A stretch of 40,024 nt of DNA, taken from the NCBI GenBank assembly GCA_017941355.1, contig JAGAWN010000167.1, forward strand, positions 1-40,024, read 5' to 3'. The translations under genes and the position numbers were made by a program. Shown here piece by piece: positions 17,601 through 25,827 of the stretch. Position 1 is the stretch's first letter. Each line of letters opens with the position of its first letter. This DNA comes from Ruminiclostridium sp. Its GTDB lineage: Bacteria > Bacillota > Clostridia > Oscillospirales > Ruminococcaceae. A model generated the notes under the pieces. The model searched no databases and was not told the origin of the DNA. It saw nothing but the letters and a program-made list of their open reading frames with translations.

Positions 17601-19145
17601 GTTCCGGCTATTATTATCCTTGAGGATTTGATAAAAAAATATCAGTACAATCAGCCAACAACACGATTTGTTGCTGTTGTCGGAGAATATGATATTCCTG
17701 ATAAGCAGGAACAGAAGTTGTTGACATACGATCTTGAAGAAGCTGGAAATATTCAAATATATGGTTCGTCAGGAGTAGGTAAAACAGATTTTCTTACTAC
17801 TATGACATATAGCTTGGCATCGCGATATTCCCCAAACGATGTATGGATATATATACTTGATTTTGATTCTCAAACAACCAGATACTTAACACGGTTAAAC
17901 CATGTCGGCGAAGTCATGATCCCCGATGATGATGAGAAAATATCGCACTTCTTCGCTTGGATAAAGGGAGAAATTCGTAGAAGAAGAAAGATATTATCTG
18001 AAAGTAGTGGCGATTATTATAACTATGTTGACAATGGTGGAATAATGCCTTGGATAGTAATTATGATCCATAATCTGGGCTCGTTTAGCGAAGCGTACCC
18101 GGATTACGAGGAGATGTTGGTTTCTCTAACAAGAGGAAGCACCAAATACGGCATAAGTTTTGTTATAACAGCTACTGCTGTAAATATGGTGCGGTTCAGA
18201 ATAGCTCAGAATTTTAAGACAACAATTGCAATGCAATTGAACGACAATTCCTATTCATCTATAATAGACGGTGTGCGTCGGAAGACTCCATCTGCAATAA
18301 AGGGAAGAGGACTTACGGTAATAGAGGGAATAAATGAATTTCAGACTGCTTACGTTGCAGATCCTGAAAATGCCGATAGCATTAAACAGGCAATTGAGAA
18401 GTTTGCAAATGAGTTGAATGTTAAATATCCGAATAATAAGGCATACCGTATTCCAATACTTCCGGACGTTTATACATCGGTTATTGCGGAAGATTATTAT
18501 AATGCGTCTAATAGAGAATTAGTGCCGGTAGGTATGGATATACATAAGGTCGAGCCGATTTATATCAATACGGATGTTCCATTTATTCTAATTCCCGCGA
18601 TAAGGGGAAGAAAGCCGTTCTTCTTACAAGGACTGTCGGAATTCATTGCTGCCAATGTTGCTGACAGAGTGATTGTGTATAATAAAGATGCAGATTTTTC
18701 AGACAACGCTGCGGCTGAATATGAATACTACACACAGGATGATGATTTTATTACAATTATAGATGAACTGTCTCTTGAAAGCAAAGCTCGTACTTTCGTT
18801 ATAATAAAGCGTCTTGGAGATGCTATTACTAAAAGTGCATTTGATTTACAGATGAAGCTGAAAAAACTGCTTAGTTTGGTCGAGACTGGTCAAACCAGAA
18901 TAACAGTGGTAGCCTATGATAACGATGACGGATTTGGAAGTTACTTTTCATCTTCTTGGTGTTCAAGTCTTGTTGCATCTGAAAACTATATATGGGAGGG
19001 CGATGGATATTATGATCAAAATCGCTTCAAACACCCATATGTGTCTAAACCAGATTATGTGAAGCTTGGAGGTTATGTAGTAAGTAATGGAGAAATAACC
19101 TGTGTAAGATTGTTGGCAAGCGAGGTGTCTGAAATTGAGGAATAA
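14640..19145 (+). CDS. essC: EssC-type FtsK/SpoIIIE ATPase of type VII secretion
   Basis: A 1501-residue motor protein, close to the usual EssC length. The N terminus contains FHA-like beta-sandwich sequence (FVIGTSNSCDIYI at about 111-123, then FVFGKGFI). Two hydrophobic segments follow at about 255-312 before the charged KTYEKRLRKKAERNR stretch. The first active ATPase domain has Walker A GMTGSGKSE at about 698-706, the FtsK motif FVLIDYKGGGMANAF and Walker B MIISDEFAEL at about 810. A second domain has Walker A GSSGVGKTD at about 1042-1050 and a weaker Walker B region. The third C-terminal domain lacks a P-loop (it has PAIRGRKPFFL), so it is degenerate. The gene starts inside the stop of the pseudokinase gene. 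This is the coupling ATPase that should recognise the WXG100 proteins encoded at 6467-7117. Confidence 0.93.
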   Translation: MLLTLLKNDSSNSIVLPEKISGRYPITHNGRNGAETLLVVEAEGDMWKLRSGIRSKIIDGENELHDITLAAGSITTIRINETEETAFLVAESINNTDMMFKKVIMNKPCSFVIGTSNSCDIYINTGYSKKAQIELVYDTNTGFKITNFFQGVGVYQNQVKPQIGCLGIGDVISIINTRFVFGKGFIAFDHSKDIVINNNTLFGTFINEKPIKERVYFFDEEYSQGLFFCSPRFKKELETSEISIEYPPTSQMNNRVPAALTLGPSITMGMSSAATAAFTVTNQLSNGGSIMTVMPSVIMASSMLLSSLLWPVVTKTYEKRLRKKAERNRMIKYRDYLNEQNRYLDSLIVKQKEIINENNPKLPVLAERIEKRDRSLWERMYGQSDFLNISVGSGSVPLKLQIKQSADKFELEEDVLRDEANKFLARSTSIDDAPVEVSLIKDRIAGIIGKRANVTEYIKSWILQLVSLYSYDDLGLVIIYDEAEKEIWDHYRWLPHIWNDDSTVRMIASDADELRVISSEIEKIRSAGTKGSERRYILICASRSLALKTEFVGKLIKDGDGSRFSIVALYDSMNYLPKECSLVLEISDSTANVYRMGADTTQQIKLDSTVGIDMPKLSVALANINLARNNEVFELPPSYKFLEMFNVTKAEHLNCLQRWKDSNPVETLKVPIGINSHGDMSMLDVHEKYHGPHGLIAGMTGSGKSEFIMTMILSMAVNYHPYEVSFVLIDYKGGGMANAFIGMPHLAGTITNLDGASMTRSMEAIQAELSRRQKVFGEVESTLNISPMNIYKYQMLYREGRVSEPMPHLMIISDEFAELKAQQPDFMANLVSAARIGRSLGVHLILATQKPSGVVDPQIWSNSKFKICLKVQDAPDSNEMLKKPDAADLVEVGRYYLQVGNDEYFELAQSAWCGADYDADGTASDNKASYITFVDKIGRTIAQANDTFVSKSDKSHNNLNQLKAIINYIKALAETENIHTQPLWLEPVPAIIILEDLIKKYQYNQPTTRFVAVVGEYDIPDKQEQKLLTYDLEEAGNIQIYGSSGVGKTDFLTTMTYSLASRYSPNDVWIYILDFDSQTTRYLTRLNHVGEVMIPDDDEKISHFFAWIKGEIRRRRKILSESSGDYYNYVDNGGIMPWIVIMIHNLGSFSEAYPDYEEMLVSLTRGSTKYGISFVITATAVNMVRFRIAQNFKTTIAMQLNDNSYSSIIDGVRRKTPSAIKGRGLTVIEGINEFQTAYVADPENADSIKQAIEKFANELNVKYPNNKAYRIPILPDVYTSVIAEDYYNASNRELVPVGMDIHKVEPIYINTDVPFILIPAIRGRKPFFLQGLSEFIAANVADRVIVYNKDADFSDNAAAEYEYYTQDDDFITIIDELSLESKARTFVIIKRLGDAITKSAFDLQMKLKKLLSLVETGQTRITVVAYDNDDGFGSYFSSSWCSSLVASENYIWEGDGYYDQNRFKHPYVSKPDYVKLGGYVVSNGEITCVRLLASEVSEIEE

Positions 19146-19389
19146 GATATTGATCGAGGTTTACTTTCCGGCGATATATATAAGTTTTGATGTATATATT
19201 CCAGATGATGTTTCTTTTTACCGTATAACTTCAATGATAAAAAAGGTATCTGATAAGATAACAAATGGATTGTTTGTTCCGTCAGATGAAAACGTCTTAT
19301 GTGATATGGATACCGGACTTATACTTGATATAAATCAGACTGCGAGAGAACTGTGTCTGCACAACGGCTCAAAGCTGATGTTTATATAA
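19135..19389 (+). CDS. esaB: EsaB/YukD-like ubiquitin-fold protein
   Basis: An 84-residue protein with the beta-grasp layout of YukD/EsaB: two N-terminal strands (KILIEVYFPAIYISFDVYIP), a central helix (ITSMIKKVSDKIT) and C-terminal strands ending LHNGSKLMFI. The length is typical. The start is TTG at 19135, supported by GAGGTG at 19122-19127 with 7-nt spacing; no internal ATG would keep the fold. It overlaps the end of the EssC-type gene by 11 bases. EsaB proteins are small cytoplasmic regulators or accessories of type VII secretion, so its position directly after the ATPase supports the T7SS assignment. Confidence 0.8.
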   Translation: MRNKILIEVYFPAIYISFDVYIPDDVSFYRITSMIKKVSDKITNGLFVPSDENVLCDMDTGLILDINQTARELCLHNGSKLMFI

Positions 19390-19408
19390 AAGAAAGGATA
19401 CAAATAAA

Positions 19409-20206
19409 ATGAGACTGATAAAAAACAGATTAGTGATTGGCTGTATTTGCATTATATTGGCTTTTGCACTTGGCTTTTTGGGTGTTCCGTTCTTGGTGGA
19501 TAAGATGAGCGATAAGGTCAATGTAGTAGTTGCAAATCAGGATATACCTAAAGGTACAAAACTCGAAGAAGGTATGTTCAGGATCATAGAGGTTAGTCAG
19601 GGCGATCTGCCGTATGTTGCTGCCGATCTTTATGAATCAATTACCGGAAAGGCTGCAAGTGGAAATAAAGGAGCAGCCGGTTCAAGCAGCATTTTTGTTA
19701 AGGAAAGTTCAGAAGCAAAGTATGCAGCAGTGCAGATAAGTAAAAACGACTATGTTTCACGACAGAAAATAACATCAACCATACCCTACAAGGATAAAGA
19801 ATTAAGGGAACTGGGGGAAAATGAATATGCTGTAACTATCTCAGTCAGCGCACTGGATGCATCAGTAGCCGGTAAGGTTAGAGCCGGTGATGTTATTACC
19901 CCGATGATAATATCCGGTAACGGAAATGATACGAAAGCGAATGTTTATGATGAGATCCGTTATATGGAAATAATATCTGTTTCTAATAAGGACGGTGCTG
20001 ACATAAGTTCAAGCAACAGTGAGAGTCTGCCGGCTGTAGTTACATTAAAATGCAACTTTGATCAGGCTGCTATGTTAGCGCAGTTAAACTCAAGCCACAA
20101 AATACATTTAGCATTTGCTGCTCACGCGGAAAGTGAAAGAGCCGCTGAATTGCTTAAAACTCAGGCTGATTTCTTCAACTCCACGAATGGAGGGAACGGT
20201 CAATGA
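19409..20206 (+). CDS. cpaB: CpaB/RcpC-like Tad pilus protein with SAF domain
   Basis: A 265-residue protein with an N-terminal membrane helix at about 7-31 (LVIGCICIILAFALGFLGVPFLV), followed by an SAF-type domain (VNVVVANQDIPKGTKLEEGMF at about 38-58). A CpaB/RcpC domain with VRAGDVITPMI and VTLKCNFDQAAMLAQL follows. The order matches CpaB of Gram-positive Tad loci, which assists pilus assembly outside the membrane. The AAAGAAAGGA ribosome site is acceptable. The gene overlaps the next by four bases. Its immediate position after EssC and EsaB is the junction where the type VII half of the cluster becomes the Tad half. Confidence 0.85.
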   Translation: MRLIKNRLVIGCICIILAFALGFLGVPFLVDKMSDKVNVVVANQDIPKGTKLEEGMFRIIEVSQGDLPYVAADLYESITGKAASGNKGAAGSSSIFVKESSEAKYAAVQISKNDYVSRQKITSTIPYKDKELRELGENEYAVTISVSALDASVAGKVRAGDVITPMIISGNGNDTKANVYDEIRYMEIISVSNKDGADISSSNSESLPAVVTLKCNFDQAAMLAQLNSSHKIHLAFAAHAESERAAELLKTQADFFNSTNGGNGQ

Positions 20207-20946
20207 GCGGTAAAATAGTATGCTTTTGGGGAAGTCCCGGCAGCGGTAAGACTATAATGGCGCTTGCTGTTGCATCAGCTTTATCCAAAAAGAAAAAGAA
20301 TGTTATTGTTTTTTCCGGGGACAAACTCACGCCTTCATTAAAAGTATATCTTCCTACAGTTGATATTACTGCTCAAAAGTCAATTGGTCCCTTGTTAATG
20401 TCAAATAGGTATGACGATTCTGATCTTGCGACGAGAATGATAGTGCATCCGGATACCGAATATATTTGTTTTGCGGGCATGGCACCCAGCGATAATTATA
20501 TTACATATCAGGAGTTTTCGCGGGAAAGCGTTGTAAGACTCGCAAACAAATTTGCAAGTTATTCTGATTATGTTTTAATAGACGGTGTTTCAAATCCTTT
20601 GGAAGATACTATGACACTTGCTATGCTTGAGTTGTCAGATGTTACGGTTCGTTCTATGACAGCTGACGGCAAAGGTATTATGTATTCAGAAGCCAACAAG
20701 ACTATATATCGTGACGCGAAATTCAGATATGATGAACAAATAACAGTTCTCGGTAATGTGAAAGAAGTTTCTCCCTATGCTGAGATCATAGCGATAATGG
20801 GCAATTTTGACTATGTTCTTGAATATTCATACGAGGCTGAAGATAAGATGAATGCCGGAAAGCTGTTAAGAGATTTTAACCGCTCAAAAGGTGTTAAATT
20901 TGAAAAAACAATAAATAAGCTCACTGAAAGGATTGAAGGAGTTTGA
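20203..20946 (+). CDS. TadZ/CpaE-like P-loop ATPase
   Basis: A 247-residue cytoplasmic ATPase with Walker A WGSPGSGKT at about 8-16 and a Walker B-like strand (YVLIDGVSN) at about 125-133. Its length and neighbours fit the MinD/ParA-like TadZ/CpaE proteins that position the Tad apparatus. Unlike classical members it lacks the signature Lys of the deviant Walker A (KGGxGKT), and it has no N-terminal receiver-like domain, so it is a reduced or divergent version. It overlaps the upstream gene by ATGA and the downstream gene by TTGA, so the three are translationally coupled. Confidence 0.72.
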   Translation: MSGKIVCFWGSPGSGKTIMALAVASALSKKKKNVIVFSGDKLTPSLKVYLPTVDITAQKSIGPLLMSNRYDDSDLATRMIVHPDTEYICFAGMAPSDNYITYQEFSRESVVRLANKFASYSDYVLIDGVSNPLEDTMTLAMLELSDVTVRSMTADGKGIMYSEANKTIYRDAKFRYDEQITVLGNVKEVSPYAEIIAIMGNFDYVLEYSYEAEDKMNAGKLLRDFNRSKGVKFEKTINKLTERIEGV

Positions 20947-22520
20947 GTCCGGATTTAGATAGTTTTCTTGCATCCCGCAAGACAGATTATTCCTACGCCG
21001 ATATTCTTACAGGTACACAGGAATTCATATCAAGTACATATCAGGATCTGCTGTCAGGCGAAATTGGCGCTGATGATAAAAGACTGATCAAGGATTACAT
21101 ACGTCAATATCTTATTACCAAAAATTTACGACTCGCAGGTGGAATGACAACTGATGACCTGACCGATATGTTATATAAGGATATGGCTGAGTTTTCATTC
21201 ATAACCGACTGGCTTGAAAATGCTGCCGACATGAGGCTGGAAGAAATAAATATCAATGCTTGGAATGATATTGAGATCATAACAGCGGGATCCCGAAGAA
21301 AAGCAAAGGCAAGTTTTCTTTCGCCGCAGCACGCAATAGATGTTGTAAGAAGAATGCTCCAGTCAAGTGATACCGTTATTGATGACGCAAGACCTACTGC
21401 GCTTGGTTCACTTGCAAAGAACATTCGTATAACAGTATTAAAAACGCCTGTGCTTGATGATGATATTGGTGTAGCTGCCTCTATCAGAATTATTTCGGAG
21501 GTAAGCTTTACTCGCGAAAACCTTGCAGGTAATACTGCCTCAAATGAAATGCTGGATTTCTTGTCAACTGTTATAAAGTATGGAATAAGTGTATGTATTG
21601 CAGGAAACACCGGTTCAGGAAAGACATCGACCGCAAGCTGGATCTTGTCCACAATCCCATATAATAAAAGAATATACACAATAGAGGAAGGAAGCCGTGA
21701 ATTTGATCTTATCAAATATGATGAAAACGGAAAGCCGATAAATAGTGTTATTCACACATTGACGAAGACAACTATTGATCACAGCGAGGATATAACGCAG
21801 GAAGATCTGCTGGACTTTTCTTTGAGATTTGACCCTGATGTTATATGTGTCGGTGAGATGCGAAGCCGTGAAGCATTTGCTGCGCAGGAAGCAGCGCGTA
21901 CCGGTCATACAGTTATAACAACTATTCATGCCAAATCTGCTATGGGTGCGTATATGCGTATGACCACGCTTGCAAAAAGAGCATACGAATTTACTGATGA
22001 AACTTTGATGAAGCTGATGATCGAAGCATTTCCGATAATTGTGTATCAGCGACAGTTAGAGGACGGAAGCAGAAAAATCACTGAGATCATCGAAGGACAG
22101 GGGTTTGCACACGGTAAAGTTGAATACAGGACATTATTCAAGTATGTAGTCGATGACAATATAATAAATGGTGACAAAACAACAGTTATCGGTCATTTTG
22201 AGCGAGAAAGACCGATAAGTGCAGCTTTGATGGAAGAACTGCTTCAGAATGGAGCGCCAAAATCTGTTTTAGATAATCTGACAGGTTTTGAAGATAATTA
22301 TACTGGAACAAGAACGGATTATCAAACAAGGCAAAGGGAAGCTATTATAAAAAGTATGGCAGAAAATGCCCAGTTACGCACAGAAGCAGTTCGTGATGAC
22401 TCCGTTTCATTGCAGGATAGTACGATATCGAACTATAATGATTATAGTTCTACTTATGGAACTAAAGAATCGGAAGACCCTCTTCCACCGCCGGAGGAAA
22501 AATTAGATTTCATGTTCTGA
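20943..22520 (+). CDS. cpaF: CpaF/TadA secretion ATPase
   Basis: A 525-residue type II/IV secretion hexameric ATPase that powers Tad pilus assembly. Walker A is AGNTGSGKT at about 219-227. The Asp/Glu box and Walker B lie around FDPDVICVGEMRS at about 297-309. The His box reads TGHTVITTIHA at about 319-329. The N-terminal helical domain (residues 1-170) is typical of CpaF. The C-terminal about 100 residues are poorly conserved, Ser/Asp-rich and end PLPPPEEKLDFMF. The start is TTG overlapping the preceding stop (TTGA); GAAGGAG ends only one base upstream, so initiation probably relies on translational coupling. Confidence 0.93.
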   Translation: MSPDLDSFLASRKTDYSYADILTGTQEFISSTYQDLLSGEIGADDKRLIKDYIRQYLITKNLRLAGGMTTDDLTDMLYKDMAEFSFITDWLENAADMRLEEININAWNDIEIITAGSRRKAKASFLSPQHAIDVVRRMLQSSDTVIDDARPTALGSLAKNIRITVLKTPVLDDDIGVAASIRIISEVSFTRENLAGNTASNEMLDFLSTVIKYGISVCIAGNTGSGKTSTASWILSTIPYNKRIYTIEEGSREFDLIKYDENGKPINSVIHTLTKTTIDHSEDITQEDLLDFSLRFDPDVICVGEMRSREAFAAQEAARTGHTVITTIHAKSAMGAYMRMTTLAKRAYEFTDETLMKLMIEAFPIIVYQRQLEDGSRKITEIIEGQGFAHGKVEYRTLFKYVVDDNIINGDKTTVIGHFERERPISAALMEELLQNGAPKSVLDNLTGFEDNYTGTRTDYQTRQREAIIKSMAENAQLRTEAVRDDSVSLQDSTISNYNDYSSTYGTKESEDPLPPPEEKLDFMF

Positions 22521-22570
22521 TTATATCATTTGGATATGGTTTGCAAATATGTGACAAGGTGAATATAACT

Positions 22571-23539
22571 ATGGTAATAATTATAGCTCAAATAGCAATA
22601 ATTTTGTTGCTTGTAATAGGAATTTGGCTTATATCGGAAATAAAAATTCGTGAAATTCGCCCCGAAGCGAAGAAACTTGCAAAGTCCGTTATAGCTGATT
22701 ATAACAAGAAAAAACTAAATAAGCATATAAGTATTAAGAAACAGGTTGAAGCACTTACAAATATTAAGAAGAAGAATTTTCTTGTTGAAAGTTTTAACGA
22801 AGCTCGTGTGATACTGACTTCACAGCGGCGCGGTGACAGAATCGGTAGAATTTATGTTATAAGCGGGATTTGCGGAGCAGTTGGATTGGTATTAGCTTTG
22901 CTGTCTTCTAACATTCTTCTTATTCCTGTTTTCACAATTGGGTTTACATTAGTCCCGGTATGGGTTATAAAGCTGTCGCGAGCAAGCATAAGAAAATCAC
23001 TGAATGATGAGCTTGAAGTTGCATTGTCCGGAATCACTACATCTTATATGAGAAACGACAGTATTATAGCTGCTGTAGAAGAAAATTTGCAGATATTAAA
23101 CAATCCGATAAAGCCGGTGTTTGTGAAGTTCGTAAATGAATACAAGCTTGTAGATTCAAACGTTGTTACCGGAGTCCGCAAGATGAAGCAAGCTATAAAT
23201 CACGAAATATTCTCCGAGTGGTGCGATGCTATAATTCAGTGCCAAAATGACAGATCGCTCAAAACTACGCTATTCCCTATCATTAATAAGTTTTCTGACA
23301 TTAAGTCAGTTCAGGCAGAACTGGATACGATGATGATGGCACCTTTCAGAGAATATATGACTATGGTTGCGGTTCTGTTGCTGATTTTCCCTATATTATA
23401 TATAGTGAATCGCGAAATGTTCGATATTCTTACAACTACAGACGCGGGAAAAGTAATTCTTGCCGTAATAAGTATTATAGTATTTTTAGGTTTGAATAAG
23501 GCTGTAAATCTGTCTGAACCGATAGAATACAGAAGATAA
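22571..23539 (+). CDS. tadB: TadB-like inner-membrane platform protein
   Basis: A 322-residue membrane protein of the T2SSF/TadB class. There is one N-terminal hydrophobic helix (VIIIAQIAIILLLVIGIWLIS), then a basic cytoplasmic stretch. A pair of membrane helices lies at about 95-140, followed by a helical-bundle cytoplasmic domain (LNDELEVALSGITTSYMRNDSIIAAVEE), then two C-terminal helices at about 260-310. The frame opens at 22541, but AAGGTGA at 22556-22562 serves the ATG at 22571, and a 10-residue extension would add nothing. It follows the CpaF ATPase and precedes TadC, the canonical Tad order. Confidence 0.85.
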   Translation: MVIIIAQIAIILLLVIGIWLISEIKIREIRPEAKKLAKSVIADYNKKKLNKHISIKKQVEALTNIKKKNFLVESFNEARVILTSQRRGDRIGRIYVISGICGAVGLVLALLSSNILLIPVFTIGFTLVPVWVIKLSRASIRKSLNDELEVALSGITTSYMRNDSIIAAVEENLQILNNPIKPVFVKFVNEYKLVDSNVVTGVRKMKQAINHEIFSEWCDAIIQCQNDRSLKTTLFPIINKFSDIKSVQAELDTMMMAPFREYMTMVAVLLLIFPILYIVNREMFDILTTTDAGKVILAVISIIVFLGLNKAVNLSEPIEYRR

Positions 23540-23557
23540 CAGAAATGGAAAAGTAAT

Positions 23558-24445
23558 ATGACAGAAGTTATACAAAACGGCACTAAGATATTAGGGGCTC
23601 TAATAGCTGTCTTCCTGACATTAGGAATATACTTTATTATTACAGAGTTCGTTGTTACACCGAGTAAAAGCGCGAGTAAGGCTATCCTATCCATAAACAA
23701 GAAAAAACAAACGATCGGAGACCAGATAGTATATCCTATCGCAAATAAAATAGTAAAGTTAATACATTTATCGCCTGAGCGGTATTCGTTATACCAAAAA
23801 AAGATATACGCTGCTGAACTTGAGTACACTCCGGAATTTTATGTGGCTAAAGCCCTTGCTCTCTCAATTATAATATTTGCTTTTGGTATTGTTCTCAGCA
23901 TTATTACTCCGATATTCTTTTTCGGGTGTATAGTTCTTGCGGTTGTTTCATATTTTATGGTTCTACAGGAAGCTGACAAGATCATAAGAGAGAAAAGTGA
24001 AAAGATACAGGGTGAGCTTGTGCTGTTTGCAAGTACAATACAAACACAGCTCGCTACTTCAAGAGATATTATAAAGATATTTGAAAGTTATCGGAAAATA
24101 TGCGGGACAACAATGCAGCATGAGCTTGATGTTACACTTGCAGATATGAAAACCGGTAGTTATGAATCCGCTTTGAGAAGATTCGAGTCACGATTGCAGT
24201 CACAAAGTTTATCTGAAATAATAAGAGGGCTTCTTGGTGTTTTGCGTGGTGATGATCAGCGTGCATATTTCGATATGTTGGTTCATGATCTTGTTATCAA
24301 GGAACGAGAAAGACTGAAAAGAAACGCAGCTGAGAGACCGAACAAGATCAAACTCTTTACAATACTAACACTTGGCGCTATAGCTGTAATAATCGTTTAT
24401 GTATTAGGGTATAGGATTATTACATCTTTATATACAATGTTTTAA
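23558..24445 (+). CDS. tadC: TadC-like inner-membrane platform protein
   Basis: A 295-residue T2SSF/TadC-type protein with membrane segments at about 13-32, two at about 105-145 and one at the C terminus (FTILTLGAIAVIIVYVLGYRI). The cytoplasmic region between them carries the F-domain helical pattern (ELVLFASTIQTQLATSRDIIKIFESY and SLSEIIRGLLGVLRGDDQRAYFDML). It pairs with TadB to form the platform on which CpaF acts. Spacing to the TadB gene is 18 bases and to the pilin gene 18 bases, so all are co-transcribed. Confidence 0.85.
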   Translation: MTEVIQNGTKILGALIAVFLTLGIYFIITEFVVTPSKSASKAILSINKKKQTIGDQIVYPIANKIVKLIHLSPERYSLYQKKIYAAELEYTPEFYVAKALALSIIIFAFGIVLSIITPIFFFGCIVLAVVSYFMVLQEADKIIREKSEKIQGELVLFASTIQTQLATSRDIIKIFESYRKICGTTMQHELDVTLADMKTGSYESALRRFESRLQSQSLSEIIRGLLGVLRGDDQRAYFDMLVHDLVIKERERLKRNAAERPNKIKLFTILTLGAIAVIIVYVLGYRIITSLYTMF

Positions 24446-24463
24446 GGAAAGGGGGTACGAGAG

Positions 24464-24742
24464 ATGTCAGATATGGTCATTAAAGCCAAATCCGCAGTAA
24501 TTGCAGGTTGGTACTCTTTCAAAAACCGTGTTAAGCGTAATTTCGTTATTAACAACGGTGACGGTTGGACAGATCTGCTTATTAAAATTGGCATAGCTGT
24601 ACTGATAGGCGGACTTGTTATCGCGTTTATCAATATCTTGATACCTGATTTGTTCGAGAAGGTTAGAGAATGGATATTCAGTCTGTTTGATTTCAGCGAT
24701 GCAGCAGGCGGAGCAGGTGGAGCTGGCGGCGAAGGCGGCTAA
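24464..24742 (+). CDS. Flp-like major pilin candidate
   Basis: A 92-residue protein with a long basic N-terminal leader (residues 1-30), the motif NNGDGWTD, and then a hydrophobic helix (LLIKIGIAVLIGGLVIAFINIL) at about 38-60. A short amphipathic segment and a Gly/Ala-rich tail (AAGGAGGAGGEGG) follow. This is the layout of Flp/Tad pilins cleaved just before the helix. It is followed by a strong hairpin at 24763-24790, often seen after an abundantly expressed pilin gene. AAAGGGGG is the ribosome site. The cleavage site is likely after a Gly in NNGDG, but the exact position is inferred. Confidence 0.72.
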   Translation: MSDMVIKAKSAVIAGWYSFKNRVKRNFVINNGDGWTDLLIKIGIAVLIGGLVIAFINILIPDLFEKVREWIFSLFDFSDAAGGAGGAGGEGG

Positions 24743-24762
24743 TAGGAGAACAATAATGTATT

Positions 24763-24790
24763 GAACGCGCCGCTCATTTGCGGCACGTTC
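24763..24790 (+). terminator. Hairpin after the pilin gene
   Basis: GAACGCGCCGC pairs with GCGGCACGTTC (one mismatch) around a 6-nt loop, without a U-run. Probably a partial terminator or RNA-stabilising hairpin that raises pilin mRNA over the distal genes. Confidence 0.6.
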
Positions 24791-24825
24791 ATATGTTATT
24801 ATATCACGCCGAAATGAGGATTTGT

Positions 24826-25278
24826 ATGTTTAATCTTAAAAACTTAAAAAACAATAAAGGCGATATGTACATAGATACGCTTATAAGTATTTTTATCATA
24901 TCCGCATTTATAGCAATAATTATAATCGTAACACCTATATTCATCAGAATATATCACATAAATCAATTTGCAGACAGAATATCGGATTTCATTGCAGTAT
25001 CCGGCGGTACGGCAGGAATAAACGTTGAAGAGTTGGCTGATGAAATGAATGTGTCAATGGATAGATACGAGATAATAGTCGCAGACGATGCGATATGCTT
25101 GCCAGATCAGGCACATCCGGAAAAAATACAGCTGACGTGTCAATATACTGTAAATGTCTATTCTACAGTATATATTGGATTGGGGGGGATAGTTGACTCT
25201 ATCCCGATCGGCATTTCTTCATCAGCTAAAGGGCGAAGTGAAGTATATTGGAAGGAACTGGAATCTGTTACTCCGTAA
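24826..25278 (+). CDS. TadE/TadF-like pseudopilin
   Basis: A 150-residue protein: short leader MFNLKNLKNNKGDMYID, a hydrophobic helix (LISIFIISAFIAIIIIVTPIFI) at about 18-40, then a soluble mixed alpha/beta domain. The start is ATG 24826, preceded by GAGGA; the upstream open frame would include the 24763 hairpin. The NNKGD motif immediately before the helix resembles that of the pilin at 24464 and the next gene, consistent with cleavage by the prepilin peptidase. TadE/TadF proteins are minor pseudopilins; the assignment rests on layout and position, not on a strong domain match. Confidence 0.65.
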   Translation: MFNLKNLKNNKGDMYIDTLISIFIISAFIAIIIIVTPIFIRIYHINQFADRISDFIAVSGGTAGINVEELADEMNVSMDRYEIIVADDAICLPDQAHPEKIQLTCQYTVNVYSTVYIGLGGIVDSIPIGISSSAKGRSEVYWKELESVTP

Positions 25279-25282
25279 AAAT

Positions 25283-25813
25283 ATGAAGATAAAAGTTGAG
25301 AAATTATTAAACAATAAAGGTTCTTCACCGGTATCGTCAATAATAATTATTTTAATCCTTGTTATGGTTTTTATTTTGATATTTGAAGTTTTTATCCTTT
25401 ATTCTATTTCAGATAAAATCCATGAATGTGTTGAACACTCAATAAAGACGATAACAACGATGAACGAAACCAATATTTATGCTAATCTGCGTGAAAACGT
25501 GCTTGAACTTGACACTGAAGATATAAATAACCTGATAACAACTGATGAACTGATTGATCAGGTATGCAGTGAGCTCGGACTGACTAATAACAGTGGCAGA
25601 TTATACAAGAATGTCAGCAACGGCGGTTACGGATATGTGATCTACGACGTTAATGTTGAAAACGTATATATCGATTCTGCCAACACACTTTGCTTTGAAG
25701 CAACCGGTAAGATCGACATACCTTTAAACATATTTAAGGATATAGCACCGGATCTTACTATTGATTTGAATGTGAAGTCGCTGTATGCGTCAAAGTTAAG
25801 AGCAGTTCAGTAG
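25283..25813 (+). CDS. Pilin-like minor subunit
   Basis: A 176-residue protein starting MKIKVEKLLNNKGSSPVSS, followed by a hydrophobic helix (IIIILILVMVFILIFEVFILY) at about 20-40 and a soluble domain of about 130 residues with mixed structure. The leader again contains NNKG before the helix, matching its two upstream neighbours. The ATG at 25283 lies four bases after the previous stop; the ribosome site is weak, suggesting coupling. A Glu lies within the helix, as in TadE/F proteins. Likely a minor pilin or assembly tip protein. Confidence 0.65.
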   Translation: MKIKVEKLLNNKGSSPVSSIIIILILVMVFILIFEVFILYSISDKIHECVEHSIKTITTMNETNIYANLRENVLELDTEDINNLITTDELIDQVCSELGLTNNSGRLYKNVSNGGYGYVIYDVNVENVYIDSANTLCFEATGKIDIPLNIFKDIAPDLTIDLNVKSLYASKLRAVQ

Positions 25814-25827
25814 TAAGGGGTGTTATA

